A DNA stretch of 64,000 nucleotides from Spodoptera frugiperda. Lineage: Eukaryota > Arthropoda > Insecta > Lepidoptera > Noctuidae. The notes beneath the pieces are model-generated. The model saw only the letters and a program-made list of their open reading frames with translations, was not told the DNA's origin and searched no databases. Both the position numbers and the translations under genes were made by a program. Positions 27,901 to 39,900 of the stretch are shown piece after piece. The stretch lies in NCBI RefSeq assembly GCF_023101765.2, contig NC_064227.1, positions 496,001 to 560,000 on the forward strand. Reading direction: 5' to 3'. How positions within the stretch are numbered: the stretch's first letter is position 1; each line of letters opens with the position of its first letter.

Positions 27901-30900
27901 TGACGGCAGCGTCACTGACACCCTGCAAAAATAAGAAGTCATTCATCACCCTCGTCCTGACATTTGCATTTCATTTTCCAGAGCTGCACCAACCTGTGCC
28001 TGTCCAGCATTGTCACACAGCTCCTGCGTGGCCTCACACAGCGCGCGCAGCTCCTGCAACATGGCCGCCTGCTCCGCGTCTGACTTCGTGCCGCATAGCG
28101 TGCGGGACTCTGTGGACAAAACGACACATGAAGAAACTGACAGAAGTAGACTGGCTGAGTGGTTGTCACAGTGTATCGAGAGGAATGAATCGATTTGACG
28201 ACTGACCTTGTACCACTTGCGGCATGAGTTGAGCAATTTGCTGAATGGCCTGGTCTGCCGCCGCGTAGTCAGGGTGCTCGCGGTCTGGGGACAGGCAACA
28301 CGTTAGTTACGACTTGAACAATGGAAGAGTTACGGAGTATCAGCGTCCATCCGGCAGTATCCACAGACCTGCGGTGGCAGCAGTGAGCGCGGCCACGGCG
28401 GCGTTGAGCTGCGCCACGCGCGCCCCGAGCCTGCGCTGTAGTGCCGCGCCGTCATCTTCCTTCATCAGCTGGCACACCAACGGCTGGCGACACACAACCT
28501 TACATTGTACCACCACAAACTCCTGAGTAAGGTTTCAGAAACACAATGCCTGCGGCATGAACTGACCTCTTTCAGCATTTTGTCAACGGCATTCAGACGA
28601 CCCTTCGCACCAGATGCGCTGTTGATGAACTTGAGACGTTGTTGTTCTTGTTGCTCTGAACTGACACCGCCGAGGGTACCTGAGGTATATGATATTTTTT
28701 TCAGAACAAAACGACCAATATCACTGACAAAGCGGTTGGAAGATGGATTAAAACAATTTATTATATGAAAATAGTAGTATAGGCCTTCCCAACTTTTAAC
28801 TGCTGAGAGCCAAGAGGCAATGGAATATTTCTTACCACGAGGTACTGATCGACAAGTCTGTATCAGTTTGTCAAGACTGTCAGCAAGCTGCCGGTGCGAG
28901 GTGCCGAGCTGGCGGCGTGCGTCCGGGAGCTGAGCTGTGTGAGGCTCGCACGACGCCGTCAGCTCGTCCGCGCAGCCACGCAGCTTCTGCGCCGCTGAGA
29001 TCAGCTGTTTCTGGCACTGAGGGTCTTCGATAGTCGGAGCTGTCGTCTGTTGGAAATTACAGTGTTTAATTACGGAATAGCGTTTCACCACATTTTGAAA
29101 AATAACTTTTCCGCATGATAGTCTTACTTGTGCGACAGTGAGCAGTGCCTGCGCGGCATCTGCAGCGCTGGCCCCGCAGCGGTCCAGCTCCGCGGCTGCG
29201 CCTGCATCTGCCACGCGCTCCGTCAGCTGCTGCACCTGGCTCAGCAGCTCCGATGCCTTGCCACACGAGGTGGCGGCCAGGGCCAGTACCTGCAACGGAG
29301 ACACCCTCATTGTTCCAGGATCCCAATGCTGCAGCACTAACGCTCTAACAGAACGAGCTCCTCACCTGTTTCTCGTGAGCATCCTGTGTCTTGGGGCTGA
29401 CGACGTACACCAACTTGCCTGACGCCGCGGAGAACTTGGCGGCAGCGTCACTGACACCCTGCAAAAATAAGAAGGACTCATTCATCACCCTCGTCCTGAC
29501 ATTTGCACAGTAGAAGTATCCACCCAGAGCTGCACCAACCTGAGCCTGTCCAGCATTGTCACACAGCTCCTGCGTGGCCTCACACAGCGCGCGCAGCTCC
29601 TGCAACATGGCCGCCTGCTCCGCGTCTGACTTCGTGCCGCATAGCGTGCGGGACTCTGTAGACAAAACGACATATGAAGAAACTGACAGAAGAAGACTGG
29701 CTGAGTGGTTGTCACTGTGTATCGAGTGGAATGAATCGATTTGACGACTGACCTTGTACCACTTGCGGCATGAGTTGAGCAATTTGCTGAATGGCCTGGT
29801 CTGCCGCCGCGTAGTCAGGGTGCTCGCGGTCTGGGGACAGGCAACACGTTAGTTACGACTTGAACAATGGAAGAGTTACGGAGTATCAGCGTCCATCCGG
29901 CAGTATCCACAGACCTGCGGTGGCAGCAGTGAGCGCGGCCACGGCGGCGTTGAGCTGCGCCACGCGCGCCCCGAGCCTGCGCTGTAGTGCCGCGCCGTCA
30001 TCTTCCTTCATCAGCTGGCACACCAACGGCTGGCGACACACAACCTTACATTGTACCATCACGTCACTCCTCAGTAAGGTTTCAGAAACATAATGCCTGC
30101 GGCATGAACTGACCTCTTTCAGCATTTTGTCAACTGCATTCAGACGACCCTTCGCACCAGATGCACTGTTGATGAACTTGAGACGTTGCTGTTCTTGCTG
30201 CTCTGAACTGACGCCGCCTAGGGTACCTGAGATACATGATACTTTTTTTCAGGAACAATTCGACCAATGTCACTGAAGTATGTAAGTTGCTATAATATAG
30301 CAAGAAGATGAAAAGTTGATACAATCGGATATTACTCACCACGTGGTACTGATCGACAAGTCTGTATCAGTTTGTCGAGACTGTCAGCAAGCTGTCGGTG
30401 CGAGGCGCCGAGCTGGCGGCGTGCGTCCGGGAGCTGAGCTGTGTGAGGCTCGCACGACGCCGTCAACTCGTCCGCGCAGCCACGCAGCTTCTGAGCCGCT
30501 GAGATCAGCTGTTTCTGGCACTGAGGGTCGTTGATAGTCGGTGCTGTCGTCTGTTGGAAATTATAGAGTTTAAAAAACAGAATAGCGTTCTTTTTTTTTA
30601 ATGGGACAAACCCGCCACTACCTCCCATACCGCTGCAACTCGTGTAAGCCAGGGTCTATAGTAGATACAACCATGAAAACACCGGAACACTGAAGTCCGG
30701 CGCGTCTCAGGGAAATGAATGACTGTTTTGGATCCCGCAACGAAACAAATCAGAATATGTTATTAGAGGAGAAGAAAAAGTAAACGATAGTTTCCACTTC
30801 CCTCGGTGAATTTAATGCAGGAGATAGAATGACTTAAGCCTAAAGACACAAAAGAGATTGCACAACTGGCAGAAATTCAGTCGCCAAGCACCACGGAAAT

Positions 30901-33900
30901 TTGCTTGAGATTCCACAAGATCCGTGTAATAAACTGCACCTGATGAATACAGTGATCTACCTCCAACCTCCAACCACGTCCTTTCCAGTCGCTCATGCAC
31001 GGATGACAAGAACAAGACAACACACAAAAATAGTGTTCTACCAAATTTTGAAAAATGTTTTTAGTTAATAGTCTTACTTGTGCGACAGTGAGCAGTGCCT
31101 GCGCGGCATCTGCAGCGCTGGCCCCGCAGCGGTCCAGCTCCGCGGCTGCGCCTGCATCTGCCACGCGCTCCGTCAGCTGCTGCACCTGGCTCAGCAGCTC
31201 CGACGCCTTGCCACACGACGTGGCGGCCAGGGCCAGTACCTGCAACGGAGACACCCTCATTGTTCCAGGATCCCAATGCTGCAGCACTAACGCTCTAACA
31301 GAACGAGCTTCTCACCTGTTTCTCGTGAGCATCCTGTGTCTTGGGGCTGACGACGTACACCAACTTGCCTGACGCCGCGGAGAACTTGGCGGCAGCGTCA
31401 CTGACACCCTGCAAAAAGGAGAAGTCATTCATCACCCTCGTCCTGACATTTGCACAACAGAAGTATCCACCCAGAGCTGCACCAACCTGAGCCTGTCCAG
31501 CATTGTCACACAGCTCCTGCGTGGCCTCACACAGCGCGCGCAGCTCCTGCAACATGGCCGCCTGCTCCGCGTCTGACTTCGTGCCGCATAGCGTGCGGGA
31601 CTCTGTAGACAAAACGAAGACTTGATCGAGTTGACAGAAGTAGACCGATTGCGTGACCAGTGGCAGTGTGGACAAAACGACATATGAAGAAACTGACAGA
31701 AGTAGACTGGCTGAGTGGTTGTCACAGTTTATTGAGAGGAATGAATCGATTTGACGACTGACCTTGTACCACTTGCGGCATGAGTTGGGCAATTTGCTGA
31801 ATGGCCTGGTCTGCCGCCGCGTAGTCAGGGTGCTCGCGGTCTGGGGACAGGCAACACGTTAGTTACGACTTGAACAATGGAAGAGTTACGGAGTATCAGC
31901 GTCCATCCGGCAGTATCCACAGACCTGCGGTGGCAGCAGTGAGCGCGGCCACGGCGGCGTTGAGCTGCGCCACGCGCGCCCCGAGCCTGCGCTGTAGTGC
32001 CGCGCCGTCATCTTCCTTCATCAGCTGGCACACCAACGGCTGGCGACACACAACCTTACATTGTACCACCACGTCACTAAGGAGTAAGGTTTACAGAAAC
32101 ATAATGCCTGCGGCATGAACTGACCTCTTTCAGCATTTTGTCAACTGCATTCAGACGACCCTTCGCACCAGACGCACTGTTGATGAACTTGAGACGTTGT
32201 TGTTCTTGGTGCCCTGAACCGGTGCCAATGGGACCTGCATTTTACATTTTTCGAAGTTAATTATTTCTTCTGACCTTTTCCAACATAATTTTGTTGTTCT
32301 CTTTTTGCCAAATGACTTAAAAACTTTATGTTGTATTAATAGAAGAGTCACAAGTTTTATCTTCAAACTCACCGCTAACTTCGGGTTGATAAGCCTGGAC
32401 GAGTTTGTCAAGGTCATTCGTCAGCTGTCTCTGACAGGACAGCAGTTGTTGCCAGGCTTCTGGTCGCATCATCAGCGGTGGCTCACAGGAAGACGTGAGC
32501 TGTTCTGCACAGTGGCGCACGTTGTCTGCAGACGACTTAACTGCTGCTCCACATCTTGGGTCTGATGGGCTGGGACTTGTGGCCTGGGTGGAAATGACGA
32601 AAGAAGATATTTTTTAAGTTTTCAGTTTTCCGTCGTCAGTTTTCCGTAAACAGGTAATGTCTGAATTCAGAAAATCTATTCAAATGTTACAAAATTATGA
32701 AGATCCTACCTGTACCACAGAGTCCAAGCTACCAGCGGCCTCCTGTAGGCGCGAGGCTAGCGGCGCCTGCGCAGGGCAGGCAGTCTGTGCGTTAAGTGCT
32801 AGACGTTCCGCCTGCTTGCATGCTGCCTTTCCTAGCTCCACTACCTACACGCAATAGAAATCAGATAAGTAGTAATTGTACCTTAAATATTTTTATAGAA
32901 AAAGTAATCATAATTATATAGAATGCTTTGACAAATTGTTACGATAGAGTTATTTAAGATTTTGACTAAAATTCTTACCTGTTTTTCCTTGGTTTTGTCA
33001 GAAGTAGGGCTTACAATAAACTTCAGTTTGCTGGCCGCCTTATGGAAATCCTTTGTACTTATTGTAGGATCCTGAAATTAGCAATTACATATTTACATAG
33101 TTATAATAAAAAGTAAAGTTTATTTTAAGCCTAAAAGCGTGCCACTCTATTGGCTTAAGAGCTTGCAGCTGGAGTCAATCTCTCAAGCCACCAATCTATC
33201 TATCAATCGATCAATCATTCAATCTATGAAGCCATCAATTCATCAATCAATCGATCAGTCATTCAATCTATAAAGACATCAATCCATCAATCGATCAATC
33301 ATTCAATCTATCAATCCATCAACCCAATCAACTTACAGTTTCGGAGTTTTCACACAGACTGCGGCTGGCGTGGCTTAAAGCCTTCAGTTCTTCCAACATG
33401 GCCGCCTGGCCGGCTCCATCCTTCGTGCTTGATAATTGGCGGGAATCTACGATAAATCCCAATAGTTTTAATTTTTATTCATTCAGTAATGAGAAAGTAT
33501 AATGGTAGACTATAATATGGTACAATTTGCAATAAAACTAAATGTTTTAGTTTATCTGTTAAATCAACAGTATGATGCATCATTCTATTTTAAGATTAAA
33601 GTTTAAAAACATGCGAATAATCATCCATACCTTGTACAATGAGCGGCATTAGTTCAGATATTTCCTTCACAGCCTGTTCTGCAGCTATCCAGTCTGGGTT
33701 CTTAGGGTCTAAAAACATTACATCAAACTAAACTTAATATTTTCGCGGAACAAAAATTGGTTGAGTTCTCTCCTTCGTTTCTTTCCTTCAAATATTTTAA
33801 GTGACGAAGAACACCAACTGGAAATTATCAGTTAATCAAGATACCATTCCAAAAGGCCGACAACACACTTGTAACGCCTCTGGTGTTTCAGGTGTCCATG

Positions 33901-36900
33901 GGCGGCGGCAATTGCTGACCATCAGTGATCTGTCTGCTCGCTTGCCGGCTTACTCCATAAAAAAAGATATCAAAAACTGTACTGTAGTTTTGTCCGAAAA
34001 CCAAACTCAAAATATTTTTCTCACATCTTCGGTGTAGCATACAAGCTTATTATATGTATACAGATATGTATTAAGTGAGATCTCTGTAAACTTTCATACT
34101 GACCGTCTTTAGCAGCAGCAAGTGCAGCCACTGCAGCGTTAAGCTGCGCCAGACGCTGCGACAGCCTCTGTTCTAAAGCTGCTGCCTGTTCAGGGGTCAG
34201 CTGATGCTTTGGCAATGGCTGCAGGAAGAATATGAAAGGAAATAATATAACTAGGACTATCAAATAGTGGTTGACTATATTACATTTCATTAAGTTTGCT
34301 ATTCCTAGCAGAAACTAGTTAAATTGCAGCCTAGTAGAAACTGACTCTGAATGATTTGTTTGGTCACTCTTATTCAGGAATGGAACGGTAAATCCGATCC
34401 AGCCGAAGAAAAATATTAAAGAATTCATATAGGCAATGTCACGCCTTTTATCCCTGAAGGGGTAGGCAGAGGTGCTCATTACGACACGTAATGCCGCTAT
34501 TCAATGTACACCCACTTTTCACCATTTGTGTTATAAGTCCCAAGTAATAGGGGGTGAGCCTATTGCCATATACTGGACATCATTCCAGACACCGTGCTAC
34601 CACTGAGAAATTTTTGAAAAGCCGAAAACACTCCAGTACCCCCAGAATTCATATAGGCTTGTGGTGTTACCTGTTTGAGCTGTTGCTCGGAGTCGTAGAG
34701 TCGGTTCCTGGCTCCCGTCAAGCTGTTCATGAACTTGAGTCGCTGCTTCTCTCTCTGAGGTTGTGACACGCTGCTCTGAGAAGCTGAACGAAAAGAACAA
34801 AACGTTTCAGGATTTGGCTGCAATAATTTTATGAGCCTTTTTTGTTGTATTGATCTCACCTTCTGGTATTTTCTTACAAGCCTGCACCAGTTTGTCAAGA
34901 CTGTCAGCAAGCTGTCGGTGCGAGGCGCCGAGCTGGCGGCGTGCGTCCGGGAGCTGAGCTGTGTGAGGCTCGCACGACGCCGTCAGCTCGTCCGCGCAGC
35001 CACGCAGCTTCTGCGCCGCTGAGATCAGCTGGTCTTTGCAACAAGGACTATCCATGGTCGATGCAGTAGCCTATAAGGAAAATAGGCATTAAGTAAAATC
35101 GAAAGCAGTTTTTTATAAACCTTGCCCTATTCAAAGGTCATGATAGTCTTACTTGTGCGACAGTGAGCAGTGCCTGCGCGGCATCTGCAGCGCTGGCCCC
35201 GCAGCGGTCCAGCTCCGCGGCTGCGCCTGCATCTGCCACGCGCTCCGTCAGCTGCTGCACCTGGCTCAGCAGCTCCGATGCCTTGCCACAAGCATCCGTT
35301 GTCAAACCAAGAATCTGGAGGAAAAATGCATTGTTTACTATCACCGTGTCAAAAATCACAAGTCTTAGAAAAATTGTCAGGTTCTTCAATGCTCACCTCA
35401 TTCTCCATCTCATTGTCAGCTCGAGGAGTGGCGCAGTACACCAACTTTGTCGATGCGTCTGTGTATTTGGCAATAGCATCTCCCACACCCTGTAACGAAA
35501 GCTTACTTGTTTATATCACGAACGCAATCATATATAGAACTAACAACGTCTAAGTAATTTAGAATGAAGAGAGGTAGAAAAGGTGGATTCGAACCTGAGC
35601 CTGTCCAGCATTGTCACACAGCTCCTGCGTGGCCTCACACAGCGCGCGCAGCTCCTGCAACATGGCCGCCTGCTCCGCGTCTGACTTCGTGCCGCATAGC
35701 ATTTGAGAATCTGTTTGATACCAGTTCAAAATTATAGACATTTTTATTTAAAGTAATATCTTTTTCCTTACAATAACATGTAACCAACCTTGTATCAGAT
35801 GTGGCATTATTTGTGAAATGGAGTTCACTGCTTTTTCGGCAGCCTCGTAGTCTGGGTGCTCGCGATCTACGGAAAAATCGGAACCGTAAAAATAGATATA
35901 CCTAAAACCAGTAGCTTATAAATTGTAGCCTTAGTCTGCTATTACAATTGTGTCACAATGGTCGATCACTGAGCAGTGCGAGAGGGATGGAGCTATACAA
36001 CCTACATAGCTCCGTCCCTCTTGCACTGCTCAGTGATCTTGGTCACTGGTCATTGTGACACAATTCTAATAGCAGTCTAAGGCCCCAGTAGTGTAACAAA
36101 ATGTGAACAAGACGAAATAAAGCTACGATTAGCAATTAAGAAAAGTTAGGAGCAACTAAAATGAAAGAAGAAGAAAGTTATAACTATTCTGTACAGTCGC
36201 GTGAACAAAAATTTTAGAAAGTTAAAGAAGAATAAATATTAGTTAAACCTGACTTTATCGTGCAAACACTCTATCCGAATGGAACAAGACTATTGACCAC
36301 TTACGGACTCCCACCTTTATAAACCCTAGCCGCCTTTAAACTTCTAAAGTATCTCCTTAAAGAAATTACCATTGTCAACTTTACCTGATGTGGCGGCTGC
36401 GAGTGCTGCAACAGCTGCATTAAGCTGAGCTAGGCGGTCGTTGAGTTTCTGTCCTAGCGCTGCGGCATGACCTTCCTCCATCATGTGACAGCTCATGGGC
36501 TGAAAGACATTTTCAACATTCATACAAAAAAATGTTATTAGAAACAATACGTCATTTTTTGGTCTATCTCTCGTGATTCATCCACCACTGCCGAGATTAT
36601 GATAAAACACTTTGACAATCATTTTAATGTAGGATACGTGATGTTAACTTTTAAAATTCGGTAAATTTTCTTTAAAAAACGTTGCTCTACACTAGGTATT
36701 TCTCCTCATCCACATGAACCAGACACGAAACAACAATTTGTGGATCACATAAAGAGTTTTTTCATGCGGGAATCAAACACACCGGTTGCCCAGCCACTGC
36801 GCCAGCCGTGCAGTCAACAAGTGCAGGCAGTGTTTGCAAGAATTCACTTCATTCCAAGACTGACCTTGTTAAGCTGCTGTGCTGCAGCGTCCAGGCGTTG

Positions 36901-39900
36901 TTTGGCTGCAGCCGTGCCCTTCACGAACTGAAGACGTTTCCTCTCCTGCTGCGCTGAAGGCTCCTTCATAGAATGACCTGTATTGAAAAAAATAGAATAA
37001 TATGCTATCATTATTTCTAAAACAGTTTGTAAAGATGTCTGTTTAGATCATTTTTTATGGTCAGACGAATCGCCTAATGGTAAGCAATAGCCGCCGCCCA
37101 TGAACAGCCGAAACACCAGATGCGTCACAAGTGGGTTGCCGGCTTTTTGGGGGTTAGGAAACTAAGGATTGTTGGGGAATCGGGGATCGGGAAGGGGGAT
37201 AATTGGGCCTCCAGTAACCACACTCAAACAATGCAAGCGTTGTTTCAAGTCAGTTTTCTGCTCAGCCGCATCACTCTGGTCACTCTGGTCGAGCCGGTCC
37301 ATCCATGCCAAAGCATGGCTCTCCCACACTTCAGTACATCATTGTGCACATTTATTTTTTTCTCATATATCATAATATTCTTACCGCCTTGTCCTACATT
37401 GCAGGCATCAGTCAGTCTGTGTAGACTGTCAGCTAGTTGCTGGTGTGTGTCGGTTAAGACTGCACACTGCGCCTGCAACTCCGGTTGTTCATGCGCCTGC
37501 AGCTGGCAGGCTGACGTCAATGAGTCTGCAGACCCTAGGAGCTGAGAGGCTGCAGAGCTCAGAGCGTCTTGACAACGAGGTGAAGAGATGCTTGGGGCAG
37601 TAACCTGTAAACATTTCATAAATGTTGGTGATACTTGTTTTATTTGTTAGCAATTGCTTAGCATCACTATAGTTGCGAAAAGAAGGCAGAGCAAATATTG
37701 TATGTATACTGTTACCATTAGGTATCATCAGTCCGTTCATGCATTTCAAAGTCAAAGTCAAAATGATTTATTTCAAATAGACCGAGAAGGCACTTTTGAA
37801 CGTCAAAGCAAATATTACAATATTTAAAAAAAACAAAATGTCTGTCTGTCGGTCAGTCCTCTAGTGAAGCTATTTGCTCGTTCCAAAGTGTAGAAGAACG
37901 AGCAACAAACTCCATAGGTTACTGTCGGTTATTTCCCTATCCTATCAAAAAGAGTAATAAAATACGAAGATCCATAACTACCTGTGCCACAGCCCCCAGC
38001 GCGTTAGCAGCGTCAGCAGTCCGAGCAGCCCGGCTGCCCAGCTCAGCTGCTGTGTGTTCTGGGACTTGGTTCTGCAGCCGATGAGCGCCTGCCACCAGCT
38101 GAGCCGCGTGTTCTTGTGCTATTGCCGCCTCTTCCATGATCTGTAAAGAATTTTGGTTTTATAAACAAGTGTAGAATCTTTAAGCCGAGATTAATATTCT
38201 TCTGTTCTCGCAGACAGGCCTAATAGAGCCAAGGAAAATATTCCTCGTTCTTTAGTTCTCCTCAAAAAATGAAACATCGTTGTCTAAAATGATTTGTTTC
38301 GGTTTTTCTAACCTGTATTGTAAAAAATGGCTAACTTTTTTTATATTTTATGGGTCGACGTTTAGTAAGTATTGCTGCTACCTACGATGGAGCACGTCTG
38401 CCCATGAGCAACCTATTCACTCGGGTCTTGAAGACACCCAGGTTATACCCATCAGGAAACATATACTCCGGCAAAGATTTACTTAACTTATTTTAATACC
38501 TAGTCTTCCTAAAATCCTGGTCATCAAATAATAAGTCGATACTTACAAACTTCTGCCTTCCTTTATCAGCTCCGGGGCTGATGAGGAACAGCAGCTTGCC
38601 AGATGCAGCCGCGAAGGTGGCAGCTTCCTCACCGTCAACCTGCAGCAGATTTTGGAAAAAAAATAAGTGTATTTTAGTATTTTCTCATATAAGACAACAA
38701 TACTTAGATAAAACGAATCAAAGTTTAAGAGTGGGAGCAAATACTTAATTTCTACGTATAATACTCTCGAAAAACATAACCCTCCTTCTGGCGCAGTTGG
38801 GTAAAAATGAACCTAGACGTGACGTCAGGCAACATTTCAAATCAAGATATCTTCGAAAGTAATTTGTGTCCGTAAAAAAAAAAAAAATTCGTCTCTAATC
38901 TTTTAAATCTATAAGACAGACATTAAATAACAATTAGTCATTATACTGCGATAGGGTATTGCAATACTAACGTGTTTGTAGCCGTCTCCTTCGCAAATCT
39001 TCCTCGTGGCCTCACAGAGGGCGCGAATGTTGTTCTGCATGGCGTTGCGCGTCGCCTCGTCCTTGTCGGAGCTCGCTATCTCTGCGTCTGATGGTGATAA
39101 TCACATTATAATTTTACATAAGACAAGCCCACCACCATCTCCAATAACCACTGCAACTCTTGTAAGCCAGGATTTATAGTAGATACAACCATGAAAACAC
39201 CGGATCACTGTAGTCCAACGTCTCAGGGACATGGATAATATGTCTTAGATCCCACAACATAATCGAAATAAATCAGAAGATATTACTAGAGTAGAAGAAA
39301 AGGATAGTTTCCACTTCAGAGACAGAATAAAGGCACAAAAGAGACTGCATGACTGGGAGAAATTAGATTAAAATCACGACCCCTAATCTTTTCAGATACT
39401 AAACTTTTAAGAGACTGACTAGCGTCTTTGATACACTTTGTACGAGGTATGCTGTACATTAGCTTTTGTCATCGTACGTGCGAATAGTTAAATAACCGTG
39501 ATCAACATTTCTAAACATTGTAAACTTAATAATTAATTCAATTCAGTAGCAATAAAACTATCTAAGAGATTGGTCGTTTACTCATTTAACATAAACTAAC
39601 AAACAACATTGTATGGACTTACAACCACTAAAAACTTGATCCTTTTACACTGCGATATCCAACCCGCCTTCATGAAAAGGACACCTTAGATAGTCCAACT
39701 GGACTGTATTACGTGTATACATCCATCCTTTCTATGCGACAATGAACTTCAATATTATTTTTTGAAACAAGTCCCAACTCTCTTACCTTTAACAATTTGT
39801 GGCATCAGCTCCGATATGGTAGCTATCGCCAGCTCCGCAGTCGCGTAGTCTGGGTTCTCTCGGTCTGTGAAGGAAAATAATGTCAAATCAAATGTCCAGA

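Noticed and set aside
22133..31372. Repeated plus-strand open frames of 70-119 codons over exons F and G of each array unit
   Set aside because: They are antisense shadows of GC-rich talin exons. They recur because the exons recur, and they have no splice or start support of their own.
22123..32583. The array as an assembly duplication artefact
   Set aside because: Copies differ in intron types, residue 7 of exon A, insert presence and intron lengths, and older diverged units flank them. Collapse or false duplication of one or two units cannot be fully excluded without raw reads.
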